From: Tetranychus cinnabarinus | Taxonomy: Eukaryota; Arthropoda; Arachnida; Trombidiformes; Tetranychidae | NCBI GenBank assembly: GCA_022266195.1 | Contig: WHVY01000011.1 | Span: forward strand, 930,001 to 994,000 | DNA length: 64,000 bases | Reading direction: 5' to 3' | Part shown: positions 38,123 to 51,756 of the stretch, one piece after another | Layout of the letters: each line of letters begins with the position of its first letter | Position numbering within the stretch: the stretch's first letter is position 1 | Program-made: the position numbers and the translations under genes | Notes under the pieces: generated by a model | The model's database searches: none | Seen by the model: the letters and a program-made list of their open reading frames with translations, nothing else | Told to the model about the DNA's origin: nothing

Positions 38123-41100
38123 TCATCTCTTATCAATTGATTTGGTTCTCAAAGCAAATTCTAGTCTTCTCATGGCTCTTTGAACTTTGAAGTTACCTCT
38201 ACGGATGGCTCCTGATTCGGAGACACAATTGCTTTGATCAATGGTTTTACTGCGAATCAATTCAAATCGATTATTGCTTTTACTTTTACCATCATGAGTT
38301 TGTGATTGATTTTGTTTGGATGTGTTCAATACTGCACTGGATGAATGAGATGATGATGGAGTTATCGTATTCTTAAGTATCACAGGAGATCCAACTAATT
38401 TAGGCATTTCATTATTAAACAAACAAACTGAAATTGTTCGTGCATTAAGGCCACAAATAGCAATTATATTATCAAATGGATGATGTTCAATGCATGAGAT
38501 GGGTCCTTTGAATGGCAATTCATTATATGTAAATAGCTTTTCACCTGCAACAATGAAACAAGAAAAAAAGTGGACAATTGTTAAATTCAGATGTTGGACC
38601 ATTTTTTGAATTTCAATTACCTGTATCAGCATTCCAACAATGGACTAAACTATCTTCTCCTCCTGCATAAACAAATTTACCACATGGACTAAGGCAGCCA
38701 CGGATTAAATGGTGAAAATTCAAAGATCCAGTGAATCGTTGGACAATTATTTCTCTGTAAAGAAACAATATTCAGATGTAAATAGTCAATGTTGCAATCA
38801 AAGATTAGCAAATGAAGCAATTTAGCAATTAATTCATTATCATCAACCTTGATATTGAATTATTGATAAAAGAGGCGAAGATTTTTAGAGATTTTCAGTT
38901 TCAATTCCTATATTATCTCATGATGGTTGTCTTTACCAGTAACTACCATTGTTGATAACAATTGTCAATATCTAATCAATTAATTGAACCATCATCATTT
39001 AATAATAGACTATTCAAATGATGGTAAATAGATGAAAACAAAGCCTGATACAAAATTGTATGTAAATGAGATTCACTTTTTAGGTTATTCTGGTTAACAG
39101 ATGATATCTTGATTTTTTTCTGGTAAATGATACTTTGAATGAATAAAGGCTTGTAAAGTGTCTAAATTGAAGCAACAAGTGTTAATAGCCACAGCAACTC
39201 TTTTCATCTCAATCTAATTATAAATTGTTTGCAGCAGGTTTTCACTCTTCAGCAAGGTTATGAAAACAAATTTGTCAATTTAAGTTTATTAACTGAAAAT
39301 CAGCCACTCAACTGATGGTAAATTAACGATGAGAATCATGATCATCTTCAACTTGATATTAAACTACTTTATTAACCTATTAATACCTAATCCACTTTGT
39401 TTAAATGTTTGATCAGCCCTTCGTTTCTCCTCTCACCATAATTATCTTAATCATTATCATTTGTCTAATTTGCTGTTAAATTTTTCAGTCTAATGTATCA
39501 ACATGCTCAACCAATTTAACTAGACTCGATGAAAACCACTTAAGTCAATTGTTATAATTTGCTACACTGATTGTTTACACTTGATGTTGACCCACTCACA
39601 AATTCACACTGATTCACGTTAAGAGCATGTATCAGCTGCAGAGTAATCAGTTTAGATATACACTTTGTAAATGCAATTTAAACAAAATGTGAACCCATTT
39701 CATTAAAAAGGCTAATGTTCAACTTGAATGGCCACTTGATGAACCAGAATTTAATTTGATTATATGTTTTCATGTAAGTGTTTTATTATTAGTTGTCTTT
39801 TCCATTTCTAACATTTCTTTGGTTAGGAAGCAAAAATGATTGTCAACTAATGTTAAGTGCTGTTACCGCTGACGTCGCTCTCAATCAACTTGCCAGTAGA
39901 GACTACAGCTGATTAGGATTGTATTGATAGTACTTACAATTGATAATCAATCATCCGTTGAACTCCATCTCGACTAAAGATCAAGATTTTATTTGCATGA
40001 GGATGGATGACTATGTTATTTATAGGAATCTCAATTATCTCATTGATTTTGATGGATCCACTGAGATACCAGGTAAAATCGGATGTGACATCTCGTTGGG
40101 AAAGTGTTATAATTTCACCTTTACTTCCAGAGGCGAAAAGAGTGACAACTGATTTGGTGGATGGTGAAGAGTCAACTGTTGGATCAGTGTTGGATGTTGT
40201 TATTGAAGATGAAGTTGTTGGAAAGCTTATCTTCCATGCCAAGGATAATACTTGACCATAGAAACAATCAATTTCTTGTACCAATTGGGGTTCCACTGCT
40301 GTTGATTCCAGGCTTAGTTTGATGCACCAAACTCTAATCAAACCATCATAAGATCCTGTGAAGACAATTCCAGATCGAGTTACGTGAAACCGTGCGGTAT
40401 AAACAAAACATGGATGTGGAAGTAAAATGGATGATTGGTATTCCTTAACATTATTCCAAACATGAGCTGTACAATCAGATGATGCTGAAACCAGATATTT
40501 ATCATTTGGTGACCAATCAATTTCATAAATGGCTCCTGAGTGAAATCCATTGACTCTTTTAACAAATTTACCCGAAGGTATTTCATAGATAAATATTGAT
40601 GATCTCTTTTCATTGGAACGATAAGCTGTGAAAACTGAAGCACCACAGGCTACTTTACGACCATCCCAGGAAAATTTGATGGCATACGAGCATTTATTGT
40701 TGCCAGCTGAAAACTGATGCCATAAATTTTTAGGAATTTTACATGGAGCTCCTTCTATTCGACTCCAAATCACTGAAGGTTCACCATCAGAGGAGATATT
40801 TTTTCTTGCAGCTGATGAACCAGATCCAGTACTTAGACGTGACTCTAATGGTGCATCAAGTGATTTGGAGATAACTGTCGATTGCTGGTTGGTGGCCGAG
40901 TTAGAAGTGGTCGAAGGGGATCTTTCTATAGTTGAATTGCTTATGGCTGACGATGGCCTACGAGGAGGACCAGAACCTTGATGATGATGGTGGTGATGAT
41001 GATGATCTACTTCTGGTTTTATCTCTGGTTGAAATGGACCATATGAGCGTAATGATGGACTAAATGTTTCCCGGCTTACAATCAATGGAACCGGACTAAC

Positions 41101-44100
41101 AGTTACATATATCGATCCTTGGAATGGAATCAATTTCTGTTCTTTCCACCAATCAAACAACTAAACAGTGGAAATATAAATTAATTATCATTAGAACATG
41201 ATTTTACTGTTTAACTGATTAATAATGATAATCAGTTTCCAATTACCAGGGTAAAAGTAAAGGTTTACAACATCTATCCATTGTTTACACTCGATTTGAG
41301 TCTTAATTAATTGATTACTATCTTGAGAAATGCAATTTGATTATAGTCCATCAATGATAAATTACCCAGACAAGTTATTCCATCATTTAGAAGGTGAAAT
41401 TCACCGTTTTAACAGGTGATTTATCTTTCTCATCTCAATCTAAAATAACATCTTTCAGATTCAATAGATCTTGAATACCTTTTCTGTCTCAATTGTAATC
41501 ACACTTTTTATTTTTCATTAAATCACAAGACAATCCTTTAGCTTATGGTAAACAATCAATCAAATCAATAAACAACAGCTTCCAGTGAAACTAAAATCAT
41601 AACCATTTCCTCAATTCAATCCGTTAATCATTGCTTTTAATGAATCTTACAATTGTTTACAATAGCTCTTAATGATTGCCAATAATGAGTTTCTCTAAAT
41701 TGTTCAAACAGTCATGATGATCATGTGATAGTAATCAAGTTAAAACAGCAACTGAAAATACTTTCTTGATTTCAAGTGAAATTAATGATAAAATGTACAA
41801 TGCACATTATTAATCACATTATTGAAACCCTAAAATGAAATTTGATGAACTCAATTTTCGCAAATTATTATCTATTGTAAATTGTTGATGAGAAATTATA
41901 ATTACCTCTGTGGTGTGAGGATTTTTAGGATCAATCGTTACTTTCTGGGATATAGGTTTGTACAATTGTAATCTTAATTTCTTTCCAGTATTGAATGAGC
42001 CATCAGAAGATTTCAATGATAAAAAGGCCCAAGCAATTCGGTACCACCATTCATTGCGTTTCATTGAATTGTATCTTTTATCAGATGGACCAGAAAAGGT
42101 TAAAAAGTCTAATATCTGAATAGGAAGACAAAATTGATAAGCATTTGTTATTAATTTGACCCAAAATCTGTACAAATCTGGTTAAATTTAACCAACCAAC
42201 CCAAATCAAATGGCTATTAGCAGTTAAATTGTCTCATGAGTTAAGATTATAAGTAATCTCCTAACTTGTCATATGTTAATCCATATTTTAAACAAATACC
42301 AATCTTGGATTCAATTAAAATGAACTGTAAATTGCTTATATCAACCATTTTTAGTCTAATAGTTATAACATTATATAATAACATGCAATCAATCAATCAT
42401 AAGGGTTTATATTGAGCCTTTTGGTATAAGAATCAAGGTAAGATTAAAAGTTTGATATTAAATACAATATGAAATATCATCATTAAGACATTGTACAAAA
42501 ATGTGATGTTTATGGCTTTATTACTGGTTACATTATTGGTTGACATGAAATACAAAGTTGAAATGAAATTAGTTTGATGATTGTTTTAATGATGAATAGG
42601 AAACGTGACTATTAAGGGTTTACAAGTAACAATCAAATGTGATTTCAAGTGGATTCCCTTACCAGAATCACTTGTTAATCAGTAAATCAATATCTCAATA
42701 TTATTAACAACTACTTGAGTGGGTTTGTAAGTAAAGAAGAAGAAGAAAAAAATGAATTCGAATCTGGTAAATCAGCTTTTCGTTTCTCATCTGGTAAATC
42801 ACTGCTGACTGTAAGTAATAGCATCTAAATTATCATAAAATTAACTCATCTTCTGAGCAATATTATATTAATTTACAGTCCCAAGGGTTGGATCCATAAA
42901 ATTAACCATTTATGAGCTTTACGAGCCATGTAAATCAAACCAGATTTTTAGGCCTTCAATCAAAATGTTGGTGAATCAAGTGAACTGAAAAATTGTTGAT
43001 TTGTTAAAATTACTGTTTGATTGATTAAAGATACTAAATTAATTTACATTGAAACCAGTAAAGTGAAGCCAAGGAAAGGTTAAAAACTAGTCAATCGGTT
43101 TGAACTGCTGATTCACTTCAATCAATCAAATTAAACGTTAATTTTAATGATTTACTTTTCCGTATTTCATATCCAATTGAACATTTTGCTTATGAAAAAA
43201 TCGATAAAATCAAAAGGTTCAGTTTATTGAATGAATTTGAATGAAGATTAAATTATGTGAAAGTTTAGTTGACAGAGTAAACCCAATTTGAATAGATATT
43301 AAATTGGATGTTTGAATCAATTTTGATTAGAGACTTTTCAATTGAAAATATTTTAAGAAATTTAATTAAATTATATCTTTACTACAACTTCATCAACATT
43401 TGCATGATAGTTTCACCTCCAGGAACAATTGAGCCAAATCTTTCAGGGTTGCAGCAATTTTTGTGTTTTTTCATTTACATTTCATTTGTTGAATATCTTC
43501 TGAATATTCACCGAGACTTGCATTGACTTTCGACAATTGAACAAGAACATTTCTCGAGTTTCAATTCATCCAGATAAATTCGCTATTTACTCAAGTTTCA
43601 ACTACTTAGCATGCTTGCGAGACATTGGACAAAACGTGAAAAAACGAGTTTCTAAGGTTGAATGTTATGGAAGGAAGAAGCAAATTTCGGGTGAATTGAT
43701 GACAATCGATCATTGCTGATATTTGTTTCAATTTCTCAGGCTAATCAATGAATAAAATTGCTATTGATTATTGGAAATTTATCAAAACAATAGACGAGAT
43801 TCCAGTTAATATTAATCGAGTTAAACAACTTTTGTCAACAATAATTTAGGCAACACTGGATAAACATTTCCTTATTTTGTTTACGCAGCATAAGTTAATT
43901 AATAAATTAAATTATATTATTGATCATCTGTACCACCAAGGACGAGTCCTGATATCATACAATAAAGGCCAAGCTTGTTGGTTATAATAAACATAGAATG
44001 GTTCGTTTTTATGAATCATCTTTCGTCTTGACCTGTCATTTGAACCACTTTTCAATCGGGATTCTGGTGAAATGTTTGTCATTGTTGTAGCTTTATGATG

Positions 44101-47100
44101 ATAAATCTGTTGGTTTAACAGAGTTGGCTGCAAGTGATCTTGTCTCCTCAATGGCAATAGTTTGAAACATTTGATTCCTAAAATGGTAGTTAATTGAGGA
44201 ATTGAGTAAGCAATTGAGAAACCAAGCCAAGTGCCAAGAACACTTCCAATTGAAATGATAACATCAAGTGGTGTCATCTTAGGAACGTATGTAATAACAT
44301 AGACTGGATCAGAAATTTGTTCAACCGTGATTTCAGTGAAATCACCAAAAATGGGAAGTGGTGTGCGACTGGTTAATATGTTGATCTCCTCCACACAATC
44401 TGGTTGAAAAGTAATTCTCTCGCAATAATCAACAATTTCAGAGACAATATTGATAAATGTTTCATTATCCTTGTGATTCTCAAAGTTTTCATAACCAAAA
44501 TGAGAATCTATCGGATAATCGAGAATATTTGAAACCAAAGGAGTTCCTATTCGTTGCAGGCCTAAATTGATTTGACATTTGTCTTTCATTTCACTGTTGG
44601 ACAAGTAACCTTTATCCTTGTAGTCAATGCAGTTGGTTGGAAACGGAGATCTCAGGAAATTGGTTGTTATCGTGTAAAAGAAGAATGTATGTTTCCTTGG
44701 AACTGAATAGGCTTCCTGAGATTGCCATTGAATCTTTTCCCCTCGAGGCAGTTGGTTACGAGGCATCAGGCTCATGTAGTAATATCCAATTGTTGTGAAA
44801 AAGGATTGATACACAAAAAGGGTAAATATCTCTTGTTTGGTTAGCTTTTTATACAAATCTGAAGTTTCCGTTGTTACTGGTAAACTTGAATTAACAGTTT
44901 TTCCTGGCATGGAACAGGTGAATGCATAGCAGTAAGTTTGTTCACTGAAAAAATCCCTGGATGAACATGATCTCAGGACAACCGAGTCATCGGTTACTTG
45001 GTGAAAGACAGCTTTTGAGTAGACGGTTGATTTGTTGATCATCTGATCCCAGAGTTGATTAATCTTGAGGTGTTCAAATAGAAACACCAGGAAATTTGGT
45101 TCATTGCGAACTGTTTCTATCAGTTTTTCAGTGATTACAGTTTCTGGTTTGTATCCAAGTTCACTCAATACTGATGGATATGTTGAAAATAGTCTGGTAT
45201 AGTTGATCATATCAGTGATGTCAAAGCAAACAGCAACATCGGGAAGCAAAGTGGATTGGGGAACACCAACATGAGCTTGAATTAGATACTCGTAGGAAAA
45301 ATAACGATTTAAAACGTTAATTATTTGAACTGAAGCTCCGATAACACAGATAAGTAAAACAATTTCCTTTTCATTTGATCCACTGATTAAGGATTTAATC
45401 AAAGTTGACACCATATTATTGGGAACCACTTGCTACAATGAGCTCCAGTAAAAGTTGCAGTTGAGAAAAAGTGAGACTTATTGATTCTCGATAAGTCAAT
45501 TCAGTCCAAATTAAGGGTTTATATGTTTCTGTACAAAATATAATTTAATCAGGAGACGTAAAAAATTATAATCTAATAATGTTTCAATGATTTTGGTCTT
45601 TGAATTTCAACAGGATTTCCCAATGGCAATAGCTTTGTTGATTGTTACAGTAAATATTGAAGTTTTACTTTCTGTATAATCAATTGAAAACTGGATAATA
45701 ACAATTTCCAGTTGATTCACTTTCCAGTATAAATCAGTTTTACATCTAATGAAATTTAACATTAAAATTCATCTTCGATACAATGGATCTTGATTTGAAA
45801 ACAGCTTACATGATCATCAATCAAAGTACGACAATATGTTATAAATAGACCTTAAAAGACCAGGAATACAAGGTTAAACCTTTGATACCTTTGGGGGTTA
45901 CATGGTTAGTCTGGTGGTTTGATTGATCAATTGATTTGGTGGATTTAAGTGAATTTTAAAATTGAATTTGTCTTCCATAACAGCCTGGAAAACGGTTGAT
46001 TAATGTTTACTCTACATTTTTCATCTGCAACCAAACTCATCATTAAGGTTAACAATCATGTTTCCATCAAAAGGGAACTCAAAGTATTGGCCATCCTTAT
46101 CCATTACTGAATTGGGTGTACAGATTTTCATTGTTCACAGAGAAAATCATAAACCAAGCAATCAATAAACTGCAAATTCAGCTCTTATAAATACATATAC
46201 ATGAATATTATTTGGTATCACTGGGAAGCAAATGACAGACGATAAGCAAACCATTCATAAGATGATGATGATAATGACCAACAATGATGCAAGTAAAAAT
46301 GGAATGATGATATTATCTGTTGGATACATGTGGTCTGGTCAATCATGGTCTCTTGATTTGATTACAAATAATTTGATTTACAGCATAGCAACCTATGAAT
46401 CCGTTGACTTTCCCTTCAAACCATCAAACCTTCTTAGGCCTAACTGTTTAAGATGAAATTACTTTAGACAATTTAATCACTTCTTTTGTTCCAGTGAATT
46501 TATCGTTATTAATCCTTAATGAACACACTAATTGTATAATTGAACGGATCCAATATCATAACAGTTGATTAGAAAACAAGTATTAATTCAGCTGATTAAC
46601 CCATCAAAGAAACTTGTAAGACAAAGGTTAAAGCTGCAAGGAAACAGTAGATACAAAAGAAGGCTGACAACATGATCAAACTGTTAATTGTGATTAATGT
46701 GCGGAGACAGGCCAAGATGATGAATGAAATTAACTGAATAAATATTAATATAAGATGATGAGATGAAGACAGGTTAACTAGAAGTAAAAGGAAGAAGCAG
46801 ACACACAAAAGAAACAAAGCAAATAAAGAAGATAACCATTCAAATTGAGCTTTCAACTTTTAACATTAGGTGAATGGGTAAACATTGTCTCTATTCATGG
46901 CAATAATCAATTTGATTTTCACCTTTTATCATTATTCCTAAGGTGTAGTTCAATATGTGAAAATTACGTAAGAAGAAGAATGAGAAAAGTATCGATTTGC
47001 GACAAAAAATTCATTACCCTGAAAATAGTGATCGGACATTTCATCTGATGCTTAAAATGATTTTGTAAATGGTTCAATAATGTTGTTTAAACTGTCTAAC

Positions 47101-50100
47101 CCATAATGATACATTAATGACATTTCAATTCAAATGATCAGCTATCAATATAACATTTTACTGTCAACAACCAATGATAATGACAAAAACTCAACACATT
47201 TCCATCGATTCAAAGACAAAGTATTAAAAAAGCCCAGCGGCAATTGAAATGAAAAGTAAATAATCGATTTTTTCCTTCAAACTAACCATTAACATTGAAT
47301 GGAGCAACAACCAATTTATTGTTGAAATGAATAGATGTCCATCAATAGGTGGACTTTGATATGGATGCTGAAGATGAAGATGAGGTCAAAGAGGAAAATC
47401 ATTGACCAGACTTCACTGAGTAATTCAATTCAATTGAATGTTGGAGGAAGATAGAGAAAGTGAAAAATAAAAATGTTCAGTGTTTTATTGAAATGAAATT
47501 GAATAAAAAGAAATATCAGGAAATTGAACATTAAATCATTCAATTCAGATGATTCGATCTGATGACTAAAAGTATAACTTTATTAAAATTTTGGTTATAA
47601 GCATTAAGGTATACTGGGATTTATCAAGGTAACAATTGAAATTGTTGAGTGTTGAATAGTTGCAAATTGTTAAAGGTCAACTTTTGTAACTGCTCATGTA
47701 ATCCCTTAGATTAACACTTTGGATGTTAAAGGTAAGTCTTATGTTTTCCAAACTTGGTCTCTTTGTTAATCCTTTTTTTCCTTCCCTTTTCACTATTTTT
47801 ACCTGTTTAGGTTATTGAATCCATCAACAGGGAATACACACCTGAAGAAGATTGAAAGGAATACAAACCTGTCTATGTTAATAATCAACCAAGCAAACAG
47901 AAACGTAACTGTACATATAGAAAGGTATTACATTTGTTTACGCTCTTAGACAACCTTATTTATTTTACTATTTTTTTAGGTACTTTCGTTGTCATCATAT
48001 TAGGAATTATGTATTTCAAAATGGAGTCTGAGTTCAATTTTGATGATGGAAAAAGCATAATGAATCTTGGGTTTGGTTCAAGTCTTGAATGGAAACAAAG
48101 GTCATGATGAAGTTGATGATGGAGATAATTTAAAAATGAAAAACTTCATCAAGACAAGGAGCAGTGTTGCAGATAAAATATCCATTAGGTTGAATAATAT
48201 GTGGACCTTTCCTTTGTTTGCCTTGAAATGTCAATGGTTATGTTGACAAAGGTAACACATATTTGCTCAAGTCTTACTTTTTGTTGATCGCTCTTTCAAG
48301 CTCTCAAGTGGACAAGTGACATATCTAATTTACAATTCAAAAAGTAATCTGATATTTATGAACTGTTTATACAGCGTGACCAGTTCCATCATTTCCTAAA
48401 TCCTTCTCGAGTTATTCAAATTTTAATCTAACAGTTGATTTTTTATGTGATGATTGATGAAATCGTTAGGAGCAACAATCAAAAATTGAGTCAACCGGAC
48501 TCTATTGTTGTGTAGTTAATGTTTTATGCACACAATGGAGGTAAGATAATTGTCTTTTGATTGTCATTCGAATCAATTGTGCGAATTAAAGTTACTTGAA
48601 GCAAATTGTGATTGATGATCAAGTCCAAAGGAAAGATTGCAATGAACATTTAAATTGTTATTAATATCGATAAAAACAATTAGCAAACAATAAGAGGGAA
48701 TCATTACTCCAATTGTAATGAAACTCAACAATATTTTTGGGTTACAGAGTTACAAATGCTCGATCGATTGTGTTAACATCTGGATGGTTCATCTGTATCA
48801 TCAGTATCAACATCTTGTAAGATTAACCATTAATTGTTATGATTAAAATATTAATGTACCTTTACATAATTATTAGCAGATGTAGTTTCTTTTTCTTGGT
48901 TACATTACAAGAGTAAAATGATTGCAACTCTGAAAAAGTGAGACTGAAAATGGATGATTCAGAATAATTTTAATTGTTTCTATTCTTAAATTGTGAGGAA
49001 GGAAGACTAATTAACCTTATTACAAGAAGAACCAGATTATTAGTTGAAGTCGAGTCAATGAGCAAAGATGAAAAAACGATTTCGAAGCTGTTAATTATTA
49101 ACAATCAACTTTAAATAATTCAGCTTAATGATTTGACGTCAAAAGTGAGAAACAAAAAAAGTGCAAAAATTTCATTCATAATTCATTTCGGATTCATCAT
49201 TGATGATTATTACTGCCTGTAACAGTCAATGTTGATCATTACTATTTACAATATTACATTGTCGACTGATCAACCAATTTATATTAATTTGAAATCTGTT
49301 TTACTTTAATTTACTTGAGTTGGTTGGAAAAGGTTAACCAGATAAAACCCACTTTTGGTTAAGGATTTCATTTATCACTTATGGATGTATTGTGATAAGT
49401 GAATAAAAGGTTTAGGTATGAACTTGAATGAGTTTGGCGACTTACTTCAAAAAAGATGACAACATTGTCAGCAAGGAAATAGGAATAGTCTTCATTGTAA
49501 AGCAATAATTCCTCCCATATTGGGTACCTTGGGTACCTGATTCTGGTTAGCATGTCACAATTTTGGGTCATCACGGGTAGAATGAAGTTATTTTTGGAAT
49601 TACCAGTTTCATAATAAAAGGCAACATCACGGTCTGGATGTTTTTTAACCAAATAGCTGGAGGTTTCACTGTCAATAATGTGAATCTTGACCACTGGATG
49701 GACAACTGATCTACTTGATTTCAACTTTCTATCTGTATTGTGAATATGAATTCCCAATATGTAAGGTTCAAGTTCAACTGCAGCTGAACCTGAGCCTGCA
49801 GATCCACCTGAATTGGAGGTTCGGAGGAGTGATGTTGGTGGTGAAGTTGCCAGTGAATTACCACAAAGTGAGGCACTTGACAGACTTTTATTCACTGGAC
49901 CCAAAAGATGTGAATGATGAGTAGATATGTGATGATGTCCGTGACGCTGACTAGGATGGTTATGACTGTGGTGAACTCCTGGATGAACATGGCTCATTAG
50001 ACCACCAGGATCACCAATACTTGGACGTTCCGAGAGACGTCTCATGTTTCGTGTTTCAGGGTCGCCTGTGTCTTCACTTCGCGATTTACGAAGATATTGA

Positions 50101-50753
50101 AGTTTAAGTAGGGCCAAGGTTCGTGTTAAATATTTAGTTTTTCGTGTATCAGTCAGAGTTTCAACCAGATTTTGTTCATTTGTTCTTGCATTGCTATTTG
50201 AATGATTACTTTCAATGGAATCATTTTGGGTTGTCTTTGAGTTAACATCAACTTTAACATGATCATTTGAGGTTGTTATTAATTTATCCACTGGATTTGA
50301 TGGTGACACCTCTACATCTGAATCAATGTATTCAATTGTTGAATCATCAAATGGGTTATCAGGCGATGAAAGTGTCACAGAAACTTGTGGAACTGGACGA
50401 AATATTGTTGTTATATTGGATGAGTTGGATGAAGATGAAGATGGGTTCGTTGATTCATTGACTGTTGACACAGATGAGGTCGAAGAGGTTGGAAAAGGAT
50501 TTGGATTATCACCTAATGAAGATGTGGATGAGGACGATGATTGATGTGGACTTGTTTCAACTAAAGCCTTTGGTTGGCGGAATAGGCGAGGTTTACGAGG
50601 TTTAATTGCCTCGTCATTCCAGGCTTGACTAGATGAGGTTAAAGTTGAGGTTTCTGTTGTCATTCTGGTTGATGGTGAGGTTGGTAGAGTTGAAGGTTTC
50701 TTGATTGCTGGAGGATAAGATTCAGTTAACATTAGATTGTCATCAGGTTCCAT
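38123..50753 (-). CDS. AHI1: jouberin / AHI1, WD40 ciliary protein
   Basis: AHI1 works at the ciliary transition zone. The model is 1098 aa in five exons: 49446-50753, 41906-42115, 39938-41160, 38621-38754 and 38123-38544, with canonical splice sites and phases 0, 0, 2, 1. Residues 1-320 are Ser/Thr/His-rich and poorly conserved. Then comes the C2-like region of the family (YILGIHIHNTD, VVKIHIIDSETSSYLVKK, FILPVMTQN, VVIFFE|ILDFLTF, AWAFLSLK, LRLQLY, WWKEQ...GSIYVTV). The WD40 propeller follows from about 640 (KIPKNLWHQFSAGNNKC, SIFIYEIPSGKFVKRVNG, LVSASSDCTAHVWNN, LPHPCFVYTARFH, GSYDGLIRVW, GEDSLVHCWN, PISCIEHHPFDNIIAICG). The vertebrate SH3 domain is absent. The frame continues upstream to about 50882 without an ATG, so the ATG at 50753 is the first usable one, or a 5' exon is missing. 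A 7.3-kb intron hosts another gene. Confidence 0.9.
42116..49445 (-). other. 7.3-kb intron of AHI1 with a nested channel gene
   Basis: Donor GTAAGT at 49445 and acceptor TTCAG ending at 42116. The coding parts on the two sides join in the conserved motif FFE|ILDFL, which is contiguous in AHI1 of other animals, so the intron is well supported. It contains the DEG/ENaC-like gene at 43924-45414. The remaining parts (42116-43923 and 45430-49445) hold no frame I can support. Confidence 0.85.
43924..45414 (-). CDS. divergent DEG/ENaC family sodium channel subunit
   Basis: Epithelial sodium channel/degenerin proteins form trimeric channels with two membrane helices and a large Cys-rich ectodomain. 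This intronless frame gives 496 aa from the ATG at 45414 (upstream of it the frame meets a stop after five codons). TM1 is near residues 17-38 (EIVLLICVIGASVQIINVL). The ectodomain has paired cysteines (SCSSRDF, CYAFTC, NCIDYKDKGYLSNSEMKDKC, YCERITFQPDC); CIDYKDKGY with the following Cys resembles the family's CTDY block. TM2 (about 400-423, VIISIGSVLGTWLGFSIAY) contains the GSVLGTWLGFS selectivity/gate pattern typical of the family. It lies wholly inside an AHI1 intron, same strand. The stimulus it responds to cannot be told; a taste- or mechano-type arthropod pickpocket-like role is possible. Confidence 0.82.
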   Translation of the reverse strand: MVSTLIKSLISGSNEKEIVLLICVIGASVQIINVLNRYFSYEYLIQAHVGVPQSTLLPDVAVCFDITDMINYTRLFSTYPSVLSELGYKPETVITEKLIETVRNEPNFLVFLFEHLKINQLWDQMINKSTVYSKAVFHQVTDDSVVLRSCSSRDFFSEQTYCYAFTCSMPGKTVNSSLPVTTETSDLYKKLTKQEIFTLFVYQSFFTTIGYYYMSLMPRNQLPRGEKIQWQSQEAYSVPRKHTFFFYTITTNFLRSPFPTNCIDYKDKGYLSNSEMKDKCQINLGLQRIGTPLVSNILDYPIDSHFGYENFENHKDNETFINIVSEIVDYCERITFQPDCVEEINILTSRTPLPIFGDFTEITVEQISDPVYVITYVPKMTPLDVIISIGSVLGTWLGFSIAYSIPQLTTILGIKCFKLLPLRRQDHLQPTLLNQQIYHHKATTMTNISPESRLKSGSNDRSRRKMIHKNEPFYVYYNQQAWPLLYDIRTRPWWYR

Positions 50754-50884
50754 TGTCACTGAGTTATAATCTTTCCCTTGATTCCTGTTGAGATCAGTTG
50801 AACCAGAATTGGTAACATTAGAGACAACTTTAGTTAACCTTTTATAACCATTGACATTTGAAGACTTAACCCAATTGGACACAT

Positions 50885-51756
50885 TTTTTTTTATAATAAC
50901 AATAACAGTAACTTGGTGAAAACAGTTAACTTCAATTCAGATAAAGATTACTGTTGAAGGTAAAAATGGTCAGAGAAGAGATACTTTGAAATGAAGGTAA
51001 GATAAGAAAGGTTGAATGATGAGCTCAACAATCATTACTTTTGATTGTTGTTATTGTTTCTTGTATTTTTTACTTTCACTTGCATTGGATAAATGTTTAT
51101 AAAAAATAATGTTAACACCAATTACCTTGGAAACATGAATTGAAGTTATGATCAAGTTAATGTTATGATCACTGGGAGTTGAATGGTGAAACTGGAAAGG
51201 AAGATAAAGAGTGAGAATGAAAAAAAACAGAATGAATCTTTACTTTATCTTCAAGGTATATTCACTTTTAGGCATGTCAATATATTTAGGGAAAGAAAGT
51301 GAATATCTTTCGCTATCATTTCTATCTTCATCTTCTTTATCATCATCATCATCTTTCTATTCATCTATTTATCTTCTTATTTTTTTCTCTCAGAGTTGCC
51401 ATAGTTTTTTTAAGGCCAAGAAACTGGAGAAACTTTTCAATTAAACAATTTAAACAGCAACAAATTTCAACCAATTTAGGTTTATTTTTTTAATACTGCT
51501 ATTGATCAGTCAATGAATAGTTTCATGAGCCAATGAAAACATTGAAACACACATCTTTTCATCTTGTAAAGAGATGATTTACAGTAAAAACTACAAACTC
51601 TAGTGAAAAAAAATTAGCACAAGTTTAATGCAGAAATGAAAACAGCTGCAAAAAATTTCAATATAAAAATTCCATGGAAATGACAGAAAAAACGATGAGA
51701 ATAAAGATTGTAGATTGACCAATTATTGACCTTTTACTGCTTCGAAGAATCAAACA
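50885..51756. other. spacer upstream of AHI1
   Basis: Promoter side of AHI1. No supported coding frame; it contains a TCATCT/TCTTCAT-rich low-complexity tract around 51310-51390. Confidence 0.5.

Noticed and set aside
43308..43719. Two plus-strand frames opposite the AHI1 intron
   Set aside because: Short, unrelated to known proteins, and antisense to an intron without splice signals.
46596..46856. 86-codon very hydrophobic minus-strand frame
   Set aside because: Starts without ATG and its Leu/Phe/Ile bias is expected from T-rich DNA; membrane helices alone are not evidence here.
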